Positions 45,471 through 54,437 of a stretch of DNA of 64,000 nucleotides are shown here, piece after piece. Position 1 is the stretch's first letter. The number at the start of each line of letters is the position of its first letter. Position numbers and translations under genes: made by a program. This stretch comes from Variovorax sp. J22G73 (GTDB lineage: Bacteria; Pseudomonadota; Gammaproteobacteria; Burkholderiales; Burkholderiaceae_C): contig NZ_JASZYK010000007.1 of assembly GCF_030317035.1 (NCBI RefSeq), positions 305,634 through 369,633 of the forward strand, in the 5' to 3' direction. The notes beneath the pieces were generated by a model, which searched no databases, was not told the origin of the DNA, and saw only the letters and a list, made by a program, of their open reading frames with translations.

Positions 45471-47057
45471 ATGGCTTCGCACGACTTCGACGTCCTCATC
45501 GTCGGCAGCGGCCTCGCCGGCCTGTCGGCCGCGCTGCACCTGGCCCCCACGCACCGCGTGGCCGTGCTGACCAAGCGCGCGCTGAACGACGGCTCCAGCG
45601 CCTGGGCGCAGGGCGGCATCGCGGCCGTGCTGGCCGCGGGCGACAGCTTCGATGCCCACGTGCAAGACACGCTGGTGGCCGGCGCCGGCCTGTGCGACCC
45701 CGAGGCCACGCGCTTCGTGGTCGAGCATGCGCCCGAGGCCATCGCCTGGCTGCGCGAGCTGGGCGTGCCCTTTTCCGAAGAAGACGGCGACCTGCACCTG
45801 ACGCGCGAAGGCGGCCACAGCGCGCGCCGCATCGTGCACGTGACCGACGCCACCGGCGCGGCCGTGCAGCAGGTGCTGATCGAGCGCGTGCGCGGCACGC
45901 CGAACATCACCCTCTTCGAGCACCACACGCTGGTCGACCTGGTCACGGGCACCAAGCTCGGGCTCGCCGACCCGGGCTGCGTGGGCCTGTACGCGCTGGA
46001 CGACGCCACCGACGAGGTCGTCGCCTTCCGCGCGCCGCACACCATCCTGGCGACCGGCGGTGCGGGCAAGGTGTACCTGTACACCACCAACCCCGACACG
46101 GCCACCGGCGACGGCATTGCCGCGGCCTGGCGCGCGGGCTGCCGGGTGTCGAACATGGAGTTCATCCAGTTCCACCCGACCTGCCTGTACCACCCGCATG
46201 CCAAGTCGTTCCTCATCAGCGAGGCGGTGCGCGGCGAAGGCGGTTTGCTGAAATTGCCTGAATCGGCCGGTGGCACGCGCTTCATGCCCGCGCACGACGA
46301 GCGCGCCGAACTCGCGCCGCGCGACGTGGTGGCCCGCGCCATCGACTTCGAGATGAAGAAGCACGGTCTGGACTGCGTGCTTCTCGACATCTCGCACCAG
46401 CCGCCCGAGTTTCTGCAGGCGCACTTCCCGAACATCCTGGCGCGCTGCCTGGCGCTGGGCATCGACATCACGCGCGAGCCCATTCCCGTGGTGCCGGCCG
46501 CGCACTACACCTGCGGCGGCGTGCTCAGCGACCTGAGCGGGCGCACCGACATCGCGGGCCTGTACGCCATCGGCGAAACCGCCTGCACCGGCCTGCATGG
46601 CGCCAACCGGCTGGCCAGCAACTCGCTGGTCGAATGCATGGTGTTCGCGCGCGCGGCGGCCAGCGCCATTGCGCAGGCGCCCGTGCGCGAGCGTGCTGAT
46701 CTGCCCGCCTGGGACGACAGCCGCGTCACCGACGCCGACGAGGCCGTGGTCATCTCGCACAACTGGGACGAGCTGCGCCGCTTCATGTGGGACTACGTCG
46801 GCATCGTGCGCACCAACAAGCGCCTGGAGCGCGCGAGCCATCGCATCGCGCTGCTGCAGGCAGAAATCCAGGAGTTCTACGCGAACTTCCATGTCACGCG
46901 CGACCTGCTCGAACTGCGCAACCTGGTGCAGGTGGCCGAGCTGATCGTGCGTTGCGCGCAGGCCCGCCACGAGAGCCGTGGCCTGCATTTCAGCCGCGAC
47001 TACCCCTCGCTCGCCGAGCCGACAGCACCCACGGTGCTGGCGCCGCCGGTCGACTGA
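45471..47057 (+). CDS. nadB: L-aspartate oxidase
   Basis: NadB oxidises L-aspartate to iminoaspartate for NAD synthesis. The 528-residue flavoprotein has the FAD motif VLIVGSGLAGLSAALHL, GGIAAVL, EGGHSARRIVHVTDATG, ATGGAGKVYLYTTNPDTATGDG and EFIQFHPTCLY. Later blocks are YTCGGV, GETACTGLHGANRLASNSLVE (family fingerprint) and a C-terminal helical domain. Its partner nadA, and nadC, lie at 49204-51232 on the other strand. Ten bases separate it from scpA. Confidence 0.98.
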   Translation: MASHDFDVLIVGSGLAGLSAALHLAPTHRVAVLTKRALNDGSSAWAQGGIAAVLAAGDSFDAHVQDTLVAGAGLCDPEATRFVVEHAPEAIAWLRELGVPFSEEDGDLHLTREGGHSARRIVHVTDATGAAVQQVLIERVRGTPNITLFEHHTLVDLVTGTKLGLADPGCVGLYALDDATDEVVAFRAPHTILATGGAGKVYLYTTNPDTATGDGIAAAWRAGCRVSNMEFIQFHPTCLYHPHAKSFLISEAVRGEGGLLKLPESAGGTRFMPAHDERAELAPRDVVARAIDFEMKKHGLDCVLLDISHQPPEFLQAHFPNILARCLALGIDITREPIPVVPAAHYTCGGVLSDLSGRTDIAGLYAIGETACTGLHGANRLASNSLVECMVFARAAASAIAQAPVRERADLPAWDDSRVTDADEAVVISHNWDELRRFMWDYVGIVRTNKRLERASHRIALLQAEIQEFYANFHVTRDLLELRNLVQVAELIVRCAQARHESRGLHFSRDYPSLAEPTAPTVLAPPVD

Positions 47058-47124
47058 GCGACCCACCCGATTGCAGATTTCAAAGGATGCCCGGCCACCG
47101 ACGCCCGCAGGGAGAAACCCAACC

Positions 47125-47976
47125 ATGTACATCGCCACCACCATCGAAGAACTGCGCGGGCGCCTGTCCGCCAGCAAGCGCCCGGCCTTCGTGCCCACCA
47201 TGGGCAACCTGCACGAAGGGCACATTGCCCTGGTGAAGCAGGCCCGCCCGCTGGGCGACGCCACGGTCGCGAGCATCTTCGTGAACCGCCTGCAGTTCCT
47301 GCCGCACGAAGACTTCGACACCTATCCGCGCACCTGGGACAGCGACTGCGAGAAGCTGCGCGCGGCCGGCTGCGACGTGCTGTTCGCGCCCACCGAAAAA
47401 GTGCTCTACCCCGAGCCCCAGACCTGCAAGGTGCATCCCGACCCGGCGCTGGCCGACCTGCTGGAGGGGCACTTCAGGCCCGGCTTCTTCGTGGGCGTGT
47501 GCACGGTGGTGATGAAGCTCTTTCAATGCGTGCAGCCGCGCGTGGCCGTGTTCGGCAAGAAGGACTACCAGCAGCTGATGATGATCCGCCACATGGTGCG
47601 GCAGTTCGCGATGCCCATCGAGATCGTGGGCGGGGAGACCTTTCGCGCGGACGACGGCCTGGCGCTGTCGTCGCGCAACGGCTACCTGAACAAGGACGAG
47701 CGCGCCGAGGCGGTGCAGCTGCCGCGCGCGCTGCAGGCCATGGCCGCGGCGGTACAGGCGGGCGAGAGCGACTTGGCCGCGATCGAAGCGCGGGCAATGC
47801 AGTCGCTGGTGCAGCGCGGCTGGCAACCGGACTATCTTGTGCTGCGGCGGCGCTCCGACCTGCAGGCACCGTCCGCCGATTCGCCCGGCGAACCGCTCGT
47901 GGCGCTGGCCGCGGCGCGCCTGGGCAACACGCGGCTGATCGACAACCTGGAGATCGAGGCTCCTTCCGTGCCATGA
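47125..47976 (+). CDS. panC: Pantothenate synthetase
   Basis: PanC condenses pantoate with beta-alanine using ATP, the last step of vitamin B5 synthesis. The 283-residue protein shows PTMGNLHEGHIALVKQA (HxGH-type site), SIFVNRLQF, LEGHFRPGFFVGVCTVV, FGKKDYQQ and the KMSKS-like GLALSSRNGYL. A ribosome site (AGGGAG) precedes ATG 47125. The stop overlaps the queE start (ATGA). Confidence 0.97.
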   Translation: MYIATTIEELRGRLSASKRPAFVPTMGNLHEGHIALVKQARPLGDATVASIFVNRLQFLPHEDFDTYPRTWDSDCEKLRAAGCDVLFAPTEKVLYPEPQTCKVHPDPALADLLEGHFRPGFFVGVCTVVMKLFQCVQPRVAVFGKKDYQQLMMIRHMVRQFAMPIEIVGGETFRADDGLALSSRNGYLNKDERAEAVQLPRALQAMAAAVQAGESDLAAIEARAMQSLVQRGWQPDYLVLRRRSDLQAPSADSPGEPLVALAAARLGNTRLIDNLEIEAPSVP

Positions 47977-48611
47977 GCTACAGCGTCAAGGAAATCTTCT
48001 ACACCCTGCAAGGCGAAGGCGGCCAGGCCGGCATGCCGGCGGTGTTCTGCCGTTTTGCCGGCTGCAACCTGTGGAGCGGGCGCGAGAGCGATCGCGCCAC
48101 GGCCGTCTGCCGTTTCTGCGACACCGACTTCGTCGGCACGGACGGCACGCTGGGCGGCAAGTTCAAGACCGCCGACCTGCTGGCCGACACCATCGCCGCG
48201 CAATGGCCGGCCGACGATGCCGACCACCGCCTGGTGGTGCTGACCGGCGGCGAGCCGCTGCTGCAGGTCGACGGGGCGCTGGTCGACGCGCTGCACGCGC
48301 GGCGCTTTCGCATCGCCGTGGAGAGCAACGGCACGGTCGAGGCGCCCGAGGGCATCGACTGGCTGTGCATCAGCCCCAAGGCCGGCGCGCCGTGGGTGCA
48401 GCAGCGCGGCCAGGAACTGAAGCTGGTGTGGCCGCAGGCCGGATTCGACCTCGACGCCGTGGCGCGCACCGGCGAATTCGCGCACCGCTTCCTGCAACCG
48501 ATGGACGGACCCGACCGGCTCGCGAACACCGAGCTGTGCATTGCGCAGTGCATGCGCCAGCCGGCCTGGCGCCTGAGCGTGCAGACCCACAAGATCACCG
48601 GCATCCGCTGA
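47973..48611 (+). CDS. queE: 7-carboxy-7-deazaguanine synthase
   Basis: QueE is a radical SAM enzyme converting 6-carboxytetrahydropterin to CDG in queuosine synthesis. The 212-residue protein starts YSVKEIFYTLQGEGGQAG. Its cluster cysteines are Cys31, Cys46 and Cys49, a CX14CX2C spacing rather than the usual radical-SAM CX3CX2C. This spacing is that reported for Burkholderia multivorans QueE. TGGEP is present. The ATG overlaps panC by four bases. queD follows, so the two steps are adjacent. Confidence 0.96.
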   Translation: MSYSVKEIFYTLQGEGGQAGMPAVFCRFAGCNLWSGRESDRATAVCRFCDTDFVGTDGTLGGKFKTADLLADTIAAQWPADDADHRLVVLTGGEPLLQVDGALVDALHARRFRIAVESNGTVEAPEGIDWLCISPKAGAPWVQQRGQELKLVWPQAGFDLDAVARTGEFAHRFLQPMDGPDRLANTELCIAQCMRQPAWRLSVQTHKITGIR

Positions 48612-48647
48612 GGCGGCGGCCGTCATTTTTTCCTGAGTTTTTCGACG

Positions 48648-49010
48648 ATGCGATTCACCATCAGCCAACGCTTTTTCTTCGATGCCGCTCACACGCTGAA
48701 GCGCGAGATCGAGGTCGAAGGCAGCCGCCGTGTCCACGGCCACACGTACCACGCGGAGGTGTGGCTCGCGGGCGAGCGCGATCCCGCGACGGGCATGGTG
48801 ATCGACCTGGGGTTGCTGCGCCGGCGGCTGGAAGAGGTGCGCGAGCGGCTGGACCATCATCTGCTGGACGATGTGCCGGGGCTGCATCCGCCGACGCTGG
48901 AGAACCTGTGCGTGTTCATTGCGCAGGCGCTGCCGGATCTGCAGGGGTCGCTGGCGCGGGTGAGGGTGTGGCGGGAGGCGCTGGGGGATTCGTGCACGGT
49001 GGAGTTCTAG
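48648..49010 (+). CDS. queD: 6-carboxy-5,6,7,8-tetrahydropterin synthase
   Basis: This 120-residue PTPS-family enzyme makes 6-carboxytetrahydropterin from dihydroneopterin triphosphate. Zinc ligands appear as FDAAHTL and VHGHTYHAEV (His-x-His). MVIDLGLLRRRLEEV, LDHHLLDDVPG and PTLENL complete the family pattern. It precedes an inverted-repeat element and is convergent with nadA. No preQ1 riboswitch is seen upstream. Confidence 0.96.
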   Translation: MRFTISQRFFFDAAHTLKREIEVEGSRRVHGHTYHAEVWLAGERDPATGMVIDLGLLRRRLEEVRERLDHHLLDDVPGLHPPTLENLCVFIAQALPDLQGSLARVRVWREALGDSCTVEF

Positions 49011-49085
49011 GGTTTTGCTCCCTCCCCTCCCGGGGGAGGAGCAATGCGGGGAACTCCCGTGCGGCAGAGCTTTTGGGTCTTGCCC

Positions 49086-49195
49086 CCTCTCCCCTCGGGG
49101 AGAGGGTTGGGGTGAGGGTGAGCGGCATCGAACGCCGCGCGATGCGCCGAGGCCCCTGCCCTCACCCTGACCCTCTCCCGCAAGCGGGAGAGGGA
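49086..49195. repeat. REP/BIME-type element: two inverted palindromic units
   Basis: The first unit is CCCTCTCCCC-TC-GGGGAGAGGG (49086-49107), the second CCCTCTCCCGC-AA-GCGGGAGAGGG (49172-49195), both perfect stems. Each is flanked on the inner side by GGGTGAGGG or its complement CCCTCACCC, so the two units are head to head. A smaller G/C hairpin sits at 49019-49042. The element fills the gap between the convergent queD and nadA genes. Confidence 0.85.
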
Positions 49196-49203
49196 ACAAC
49201 ACG

Positions 49204-50328
49204 TCAAGCCGCGCCGATGCCCGCCACCAGGCTCCCAGGTGCCACCCCATTCTTCAACCCCGCCGTGAACGCCAGCATCCGGTCGATCGGTACCCGCGCC
49301 CGCAGCCCCAGCGCCGGATCGACATGGATTTCGCCCGCGCCGGTTTCGAGCGCGTTCGCCAGCTCCACCAGTCCGTTCATCGCCATCCAGGGGCAATGCG
49401 CGCAGCTCTTGCAGGTGCCGCCGTTGCCCGCCGTCGGCGCCTCGATGAAGGTCTTGCCGGGGTTCAGCGTGCGCAGCTTGTGCAGCATGCCGGTGTCGGT
49501 GGCCACGATGAATTCCGTCGCGTCCATGCGCTGCGCCGCGTTCAGGATGGCCGAGGTGGAGCCCACCGCATCCGCCAGCGCGATCACGTCCGCAGGCGAC
49601 TCAGGGTGCACCAGCACCCTGGCCTTCGGGTGTTGCTTCATCAGCAGTTCGAGCTCCAGCGCCTTGAACTCGTCGTGCACGATGCAGGCGCCGTTCCAGC
49701 TGACCATGTCGGCGCCCGTCTGGCGCTGGATGTAGTCGCCCAGGTGCCGATCGGGGCCCCAGAGGATCTTCTGCCCGGCCGCATGCAAGGCGTTCACCAC
49801 GTCGAGCGCGCAGCTGGAAGTAACCAGCCAGTCCGCGCGCGCCTTCACGGCCGCGCTGGTGTTGGCGTAGACCACCACCGTGCGGTCCGGGTGCTGGTCG
49901 CAGAAGGCGCTGAACTGCTCGACCGGGCAGCCCAGGTCCAGCGAGCAGTTGGCGTCCAAATCGGGCATCAGCACACGCTTCTCGGGCGACAGGATCTTCG
50001 AGGTCTCGCCCATGAAGCGCACGCCCGACACCACCAGCGTCTGCGCGGCGTGGTCGCGGCCGAAGCGCGCCATTTCGAGCGAATCGCTCACGATGCCGCC
50101 GGTTTCCTCGGCCAGGTCCTGCAGGTCGGGGTGCACGTAGAAGTGCGACACCATCACCGCATTGCGGTCATTCAACAAGCGGCGAATGCGCGCCTTGAGC
50201 GCAGTTCGCTCATCGGGCGACGGCTCGGGCGGCACACGGGCCCAGGCGTGGCGGGTGTCGCACACGGAGCCTGCTTGCGATCCGGCGGGCTGCTCGTAGT
50301 CGACGTCGATGACGGAAGCGGTCGTCAT
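49204..50328 (-). CDS. nadA: Quinolinate synthase A
   Basis: NadA condenses iminoaspartate with dihydroxyacetone phosphate to quinolinate using a [4Fe-4S] cluster. The 374-residue protein contains MVSHFYVHPDLQDLAEETGG, VVSGVRFMGETSKILSPEKRVLMPD, NCSLDLGCP, TSSCALDVV, LVHPESP and GGTCKSCAHCPWMAMN with the conserved cysteines. ATG 50328. It lies 31 bases after nadC in the same operon. Confidence 0.98.
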   Translation of the reverse strand: MTTASVIDVDYEQPAGSQAGSVCDTRHAWARVPPEPSPDERTALKARIRRLLNDRNAVMVSHFYVHPDLQDLAEETGGIVSDSLEMARFGRDHAAQTLVVSGVRFMGETSKILSPEKRVLMPDLDANCSLDLGCPVEQFSAFCDQHPDRTVVVYANTSAAVKARADWLVTSSCALDVVNALHAAGQKILWGPDRHLGDYIQRQTGADMVSWNGACIVHDEFKALELELLMKQHPKARVLVHPESPADVIALADAVGSTSAILNAAQRMDATEFIVATDTGMLHKLRTLNPGKTFIEAPTAGNGGTCKSCAHCPWMAMNGLVELANALETGAGEIHVDPALGLRARVPIDRMLAFTAGLKNGVAPGSLVAGIGAA

Positions 50329-50359
50329 GGGGGCAATCGTTCTTGTGGTGTTCTTCTGG

Positions 50360-51232
50360 TTACTGGAAGCGCATCGAGTAGTCGATGGCCTTCACGTCCT
50401 TGGTCAGCGCGCCGACCGAGATGCGGTCCACGCCGGTTTCGGCCAGGGCGCGCAGGCCGTCGAGCGTGACGCCGCCCGAAATCTCGAGCACGGCCTTGCG
50501 CGCCTCGCCCGCGGCGTCGTTGATGCGCACCGCCTCGCGCAGCGTGGGCAGGTCCATGTTGTCGAGCAGCACCATGCGCGCGCCGGCTTCCAGCGCCTCG
50601 TGCAGCTGGGCCAGGGTCTCGACCTCGACCTCGACGAAAGCGGCCTGCGCGGCCACAGGCGCCACCGCGCGCAAGGCGGCCGCCACGCCACCGGCCGCGG
50701 CGATGTGGTTTTCCTTGATGAGCACCGCGTCGTACAGGCCGATGCGGTGGTTCAGGCCGCCGCCGGTGCGCACGGCGTATTTCTGCGCCAGGCGCAGGCC
50801 GGGAAGGGTCTTGCGCGTGTCGACGATGCGCGCGCGCGTGCCCTGGATGGCGTCGGCGTACAGCGCGGTCTTGGTGGCGACGGCGCTCAGCAGCTGCAGA
50901 AAGTTGAGCGAGGTGCGCTCGGCCGTGAGCAGCGCACGGGCGGCGCCTTCGATCTCGAGCACGACCTGGTCGGCGGCGCAGCGTTCGCCCTCGGCGCACA
51001 GCCACTGGATGCGCACGCCGGGGTCGAGCTGCCGCAGCGTGGCCTCGACCCAGGGCGCGCCGCACACCACGGCGGCTTCGCGTGCCAGCACGCGGGCGCG
51101 GGCGGTGCGGGTGGCATCGACCAGCGATGCGGTCAGGTCGCCGTCGGCGACGTCTTCCTGCAAGGCGCGCGTGGCGTCGGACAGGGCCAGCGCGGCCACG
51201 GCCGACGCTGAAAAATCAAAGCGAAGGCTCAT
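50360..51232 (-). CDS. nadC: Nicotinate-nucleotide pyrophosphorylase (carboxylating)
   Basis: NadC makes nicotinate mononucleotide from quinolinate and PRPP. The 290-residue protein has EDVADGDLTASLV, the central LLTAERTSLNFLQLLSAVAT, IVDTRKTLPGLRLAQKYAVRTGGGLNHRIGL, LIKENHI, VEVETLAQL, MVLLDNMD and ISGGVTLDGLRALAETGVDRISVGALT, all NadC fingerprints. It is 31 bases upstream of nadA. Confidence 0.98.
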   Translation of the reverse strand: MSLRFDFSASAVAALALSDATRALQEDVADGDLTASLVDATRTARARVLAREAAVVCGAPWVEATLRQLDPGVRIQWLCAEGERCAADQVVLEIEGAARALLTAERTSLNFLQLLSAVATKTALYADAIQGTRARIVDTRKTLPGLRLAQKYAVRTGGGLNHRIGLYDAVLIKENHIAAAGGVAAALRAVAPVAAQAAFVEVEVETLAQLHEALEAGARMVLLDNMDLPTLREAVRINDAAGEARKAVLEISGGVTLDGLRALAETGVDRISVGALTKDVKAIDYSMRFQ

Positions 51233-51254
51233 GGCTCTTTGTCTCTGCGTTTTT

Positions 51255-52295
51255 TTAAGGGGATTGACGGGGGGAAGGCGCCGCGCCGGGCTGGACCGAT
51301 TCGGGCACGGGGTCGCGCCCGGTCAGCGCGGCGACGGCGTCCTGCGGACTCACGCGGCCGTCGAGCAGGGCGACCACGCCTTCGGCGATGGGCATCTCGA
51401 TGCCGAGGCCACGCGCGCGCTGCACCACGGTGCGGGCGCAGTACACGCCTTCGGCGACGTGGCCCAGCGAATCGACGGCCTGGGCCAGCGTGCGCCCCTG
51501 GGCCAGCAGCAGGCCGACCTTGCGGTTGCGCGACAGGTCGCCGGTGGAGGTCAGCACCAGGTCGCCCAGGCCCGACAGGCCCATGAAGGTCTCGGCGCGG
51601 GCGCCCAGCGCCAAGCCGAAGCGTGTCATTTCGGCCAGGCCGCGGGTGATGAGCGCTGCGCGGGCGTTGAGGCCCAACGCAAGGCCGTCGCACAGGCCGG
51701 TGGCGATGGCCAGCACGTTCTTCACCGCGCCGCCCACTTCCACGCCCACGATGTCCTCGTTGGCATAGACGCGCAGGGCCGGGCCGTGGAAGGCGTCGAC
51801 CAGCGCGTCGCGCACGCTGGCATGCGGGCTGGCGGCCACCAGCGCGGTCGGGCGCCCTTCGGCGACCTCCTGCGCGAAGCTGGGGCCGCTGAGCACGCCG
51901 GCGCGCAGCTCGGCCGCCACCTGCGCCCAGATTTCATGGGCCAGCAGGCCGAAAGATGCGGGAGATGTGTCGCGCGCGGGCTCCACGCCCTTGCACAGCC
52001 ATGCCACCTGCGCGGCGGTGCCGCGCAATGCAACAAGCTGTTCACGCAGGGCAGCCATGGGCGTGGCGACGATGACGAGATCGGCACCCGCCTGCGCCTG
52101 GGCGATGCCGCCGGCGCGCACGGCCAGGGAGGCCGGCAGTGCCAGCCCGGGAAGGTAGCGGGTGTTTTCACGCGCGGCCGACATGGCGTCGGCCTGGGCG
52201 GCGTCGCGCGCCCAGAGCGTGACCTCGTGGCGAGCCGCCGCGTTGACCGCGACGGCCGTGCCCCAGGCACCGGCGCCATGAACGCAGATCTTCAT
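51255..52295 (-). CDS. gpsA: Glycerol-3-phosphate dehydrogenase [NAD(P)+]
   Basis: GpsA reduces dihydroxyacetone phosphate for phospholipid synthesis. The 346-residue protein has the Rossmann start VHGAGAWGTAVAVNAA, WLCKGVE, LSGPSFAQEVAEGRPTALV, GGAVKNVLAIATGL, NARAALITRGLAEM and TFMGLSGLGDLVLTSTGDLSRN. secB lies 36 bases upstream and nadC 22 bases downstream, one long minus-strand operon. Confidence 0.97.
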   Translation of the reverse strand: MKICVHGAGAWGTAVAVNAAARHEVTLWARDAAQADAMSAARENTRYLPGLALPASLAVRAGGIAQAQAGADLVIVATPMAALREQLVALRGTAAQVAWLCKGVEPARDTSPASFGLLAHEIWAQVAAELRAGVLSGPSFAQEVAEGRPTALVAASPHASVRDALVDAFHGPALRVYANEDIVGVEVGGAVKNVLAIATGLCDGLALGLNARAALITRGLAEMTRFGLALGARAETFMGLSGLGDLVLTSTGDLSRNRKVGLLLAQGRTLAQAVDSLGHVAEGVYCARTVVQRARGLGIEMPIAEGVVALLDGRVSPQDAVAALTGRDPVPESVQPGAAPSPRQSP

Positions 52296-52331
52296 CGTGC
52301 CTTGGCGGCATCCATGGCGGTGCGCCGGGAT

Positions 52332-52796
52332 TTACTGCGTGAGGGTCGGAGCGGCCTGGCCGGCGGCCTGCGCCTGTTGCTGTTCGTACATCGCCTGGAA
52401 GTTGATCTCGGCGAGGTGCACGGGCGGGAAGCCGCCGCGCTGGATCACGTCGGCCACGTTGCCGCGCAGGTACGGGTACACGATTTGCGGGCAGGCGATG
52501 CCGAGGATGGCGCCCATCTGGTCTTCGGGCAGGTGGCGGATCTCGAAGATGCCGGCTTGCTTGGCTTCGACCAGGAACACGGTCTTGTCCTGGATCTTGG
52601 TCTGCACGGTGGCCGACACGGTGATCTCGAAGATGCCATCGGCCACGGGCTGGGCGTCCACGCCGAGCTGGATGTCGACGGTGGGCTGTTCTTGTTCCAG
52701 CAGGATCGCGGGCGAATTGGGCTGTTCGAGCGACAGGTCCTTGAGGTAGACGCGCTGGATCTGGAAGATGGGATCTTGGGCTTGCTGGTCGGCCAT
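52332..52796 (-). CDS. secB: Protein-export chaperone SecB
   Basis: SecB keeps preproteins unfolded and hands them to SecA. The 154-residue protein reads FQIQRVYLKDLSLEQPNSP, then VDIQLGVDAQPV, VSATVQTKIQDKTVFLVEAKQAGIF, GIACPQIVYPYLRGNVADVIQRGGFPPVHLAEINFQAMYEQ (segments of the conserved core). A Gln/Ala-rich tail is normal for beta-proteobacteria. ATG 52796 is chosen because homology starts there. Confidence 0.98.
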   Translation of the reverse strand: MADQQAQDPIFQIQRVYLKDLSLEQPNSPAILLEQEQPTVDIQLGVDAQPVADGIFEITVSATVQTKIQDKTVFLVEAKQAGIFEIRHLPEDQMGAILGIACPQIVYPYLRGNVADVIQRGGFPPVHLAEINFQAMYEQQQAQAAGQAAPTLTQ

Positions 52797-52923
52797 GGCT
52801 GAACTTTCGAGGATCAAAACAATGCCCGCCGGGGAGAGGTTCCCGCAGCGGGCTGCAGATGGAAGAGCGGACGATTATCGCCCGCCGACCGGGCCACTTT
52901 CGTGACGCCGGTTGCTTTGTGTT

Positions 52924-53184
52924 TCAGGCGCCCTGCAGCAGGGGAACGAGGCCACCGCGGCCGTCCAGCGCAATCAGGTCGTCGCAGCCGCCAACGTGCG
53001 TTTCGCCGATGAAGATCTGCGGCACCGTGCGGCGCTGGGTGATTTCCATCATGGTGGCGCGGGCCTGGGGGTCGCTGTCGATGCGGATCTCTTCGATCTG
53101 CTCGACGCCCTTGGACTTCAGGATCTGCTTCGCACGGGTGCAGTACGGGCAGACGGCGGTGGTGTACATCTTGACGGCTTGCAT
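52924..53184 (-). CDS. grxC: Glutaredoxin 3
   Basis: This 86-residue thioredoxin-fold protein reduces disulfides with glutathione. The active site is VCPYCTRAK, followed by IDSDPQARATMMEIT, RRTVPQIFIGETHVGGCDDL with the cis-Pro TVPQ. The gene lies between the rhodanese and secB genes, a common order in Burkholderiales. Confidence 0.96.
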   Translation of the reverse strand: MQAVKMYTTAVCPYCTRAKQILKSKGVEQIEEIRIDSDPQARATMMEITQRRTVPQIFIGETHVGGCDDLIALDGRGGLVPLLQGA

Positions 53185-53204
53185 GCTCTTTACCTTGGGA
53201 AGAC

Positions 53205-53621
53205 CTAAGCTTTTTCAACCGGCAGGTTAGCGTCTTTCCAGGCTTTCAGCCCGCCGGCCACGGCTTGGGCCTGCTCGTAGCCGAGCTTCTTGGCGGTGGC
53301 CACGGCGCGCTGGGCGCGGGCGCCGGTGGCGCACACCAGCAGCAGCGGCACGTTCTTGTTCTTGACGGCGGCGGCCAGCTTTTCTTCGAGCTGGGCCAGC
53401 GGGACGTTCTTGGCGCCGATCATGTGACCGGTGGCGAACTCCTCGGGCTCGCGCACATCGACCAGCACCGCGCGCTCGCGGTTGATGAGCTGCACGGCAC
53501 CCTGCGCCGTGAGCGTTCCGCCGCCCGCGCCCCGCACCAGCGGCCAGGCGAGCATGGCGCCCGAGCTGAGCGCGATCAGGATCAGCATCCAGTTCGCGGT
53601 GACGAATTCGATCAATTTCAC
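53205..53621 (-). CDS. Membrane-anchored rhodanese-like protein
   Basis: The 138-residue protein has an N-terminal hydrophobic anchor (NWMLILIALSSGAMLAW) and a single rhodanese domain: LINRERAVLVDVREPEEF, GAKNVPLAQLEEKL and the active-site loop LLVCATGARAQRA with the catalytic Cys. It starts at GTG (53621) with AAGGAA upstream. First gene of the minus operon leading to grxC, secB, gpsA, nadC and nadA; divergent from gpmA. Persulfide transfer is likely; the partner is unknown. Confidence 0.93.
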   Translation of the reverse strand: MKLIEFVTANWMLILIALSSGAMLAWPLVRGAGGGTLTAQGAVQLINRERAVLVDVREPEEFATGHMIGAKNVPLAQLEEKLAAAVKNKNVPLLLVCATGARAQRAVATAKKLGYEQAQAVAGGLKAWKDANLPVEKA

Positions 53622-53630
53622 GGGGGTTCC

Positions 53631-53658
53631 TTGAATGGCAAACCGGGGATTTTAGAAT
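53631..53658 (+). promoter_or_regulatory. Sigma70-like promoter for gpmA
   Basis: TTGAAT (53631-53636) and TAGAAT (53653-53658) are spaced 16 bases apart and lie 36 bases before the gpmA ATG. Match to consensus is reasonable on both boxes. Confidence 0.5.
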
Positions 53659-53693
53659 GCGAGGTTTCGCAAGCGCTGCCAAAGGCCTCCCAC

Positions 53694-54437
53694 ATGCACA
53701 AACTGGTATTGATTCGCCACGGCGAATCCACCTGGAATCTCGAAAATCGTTTCACCGGTTGGACCGACGTCGACCTGACCGAGACCGGCGTGGAGCAGGC
53801 CAAGCAGGCCGGCCGGCTGCTTAAGGCCGAGGGCTACGACTTCGACGTGGCCTACACCAGCGTCTTGAAGCGCGCCACCCGCACCCTGTGGCACACGCTC
53901 GACGAGCTCGACCGCACCTGGCTGCCCGTGGTGCACTCGTGGCGCCTGAACGAGCGCCACTACGGCGGCCTGCAGGGCCTGAACAAGGCCGAGACGGCCA
54001 AGAAGTACGGCGACGAGCAGGTGCTGGTCTGGCGCCGCAGCTACGGCACCCCGCCCCCGCCGCTGGAAGCCGACGATCCGCGCAGCGAGCGCTCCGACGT
54101 GCGCTACGCCAAGCTGTCGCCCGAACAGATTCCGCTGACCGAATGCCTGAAGGACACGGTGGCGCGCGTGCTGCCGTTCTGGAACGAATCGATGGCGCCG
54201 GCCATCCGCACCGGGCGCCGCCTGGTGGTGGCCGCCCATGGCAATTCGATCCGGGCGCTGGTGAAGTACCTCGACGGCATCTCGGACGACGCCATCGTCG
54301 GCCTGAACATCCCGAACGGCATTCCGCTGGTCTACGAGCTCGACGACGACCTGAAGCCCCTGCGCCACTACTACCTCGGCGATGCCGCGGCCGCCGAGCA
54401 GGCCGCCGCCGCGGTGGCTTCGCAGGGCAAGGGCTGA
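53694..54437 (+). CDS. gpmA: 2,3-bisphosphoglycerate-dependent phosphoglycerate mutase
   Basis: GpmA interconverts 3- and 2-phosphoglycerate in glycolysis. The 247-residue protein has LVLIRHGESTWNLENRFTGWTDVDL (phospho-His motif RHGES), LKRATRTLWHTLDELD, WRLNERHYGGLQGLNKAETA and VVAAHGNSIRALVKYLDGISD. C-terminus is Ala-rich. ctpA follows after 101 bases. Confidence 0.98.
   Translation: MHKLVLIRHGESTWNLENRFTGWTDVDLTETGVEQAKQAGRLLKAEGYDFDVAYTSVLKRATRTLWHTLDELDRTWLPVVHSWRLNERHYGGLQGLNKAETAKKYGDEQVLVWRRSYGTPPPPLEADDPRSERSDVRYAKLSPEQIPLTECLKDTVARVLPFWNESMAPAIRTGRRLVVAAHGNSIRALVKYLDGISDDAIVGLNIPNGIPLVYELDDDLKPLRHYYLGDAAAAEQAAAAVASQGKG

Noticed and set aside
49019..49195. Possible CRISPR-like array from repeated hairpins
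   Set aside because: The units are in opposite orientation with unequal spacing and no spacer pattern or cas genes; the REP/BIME explanation fits.
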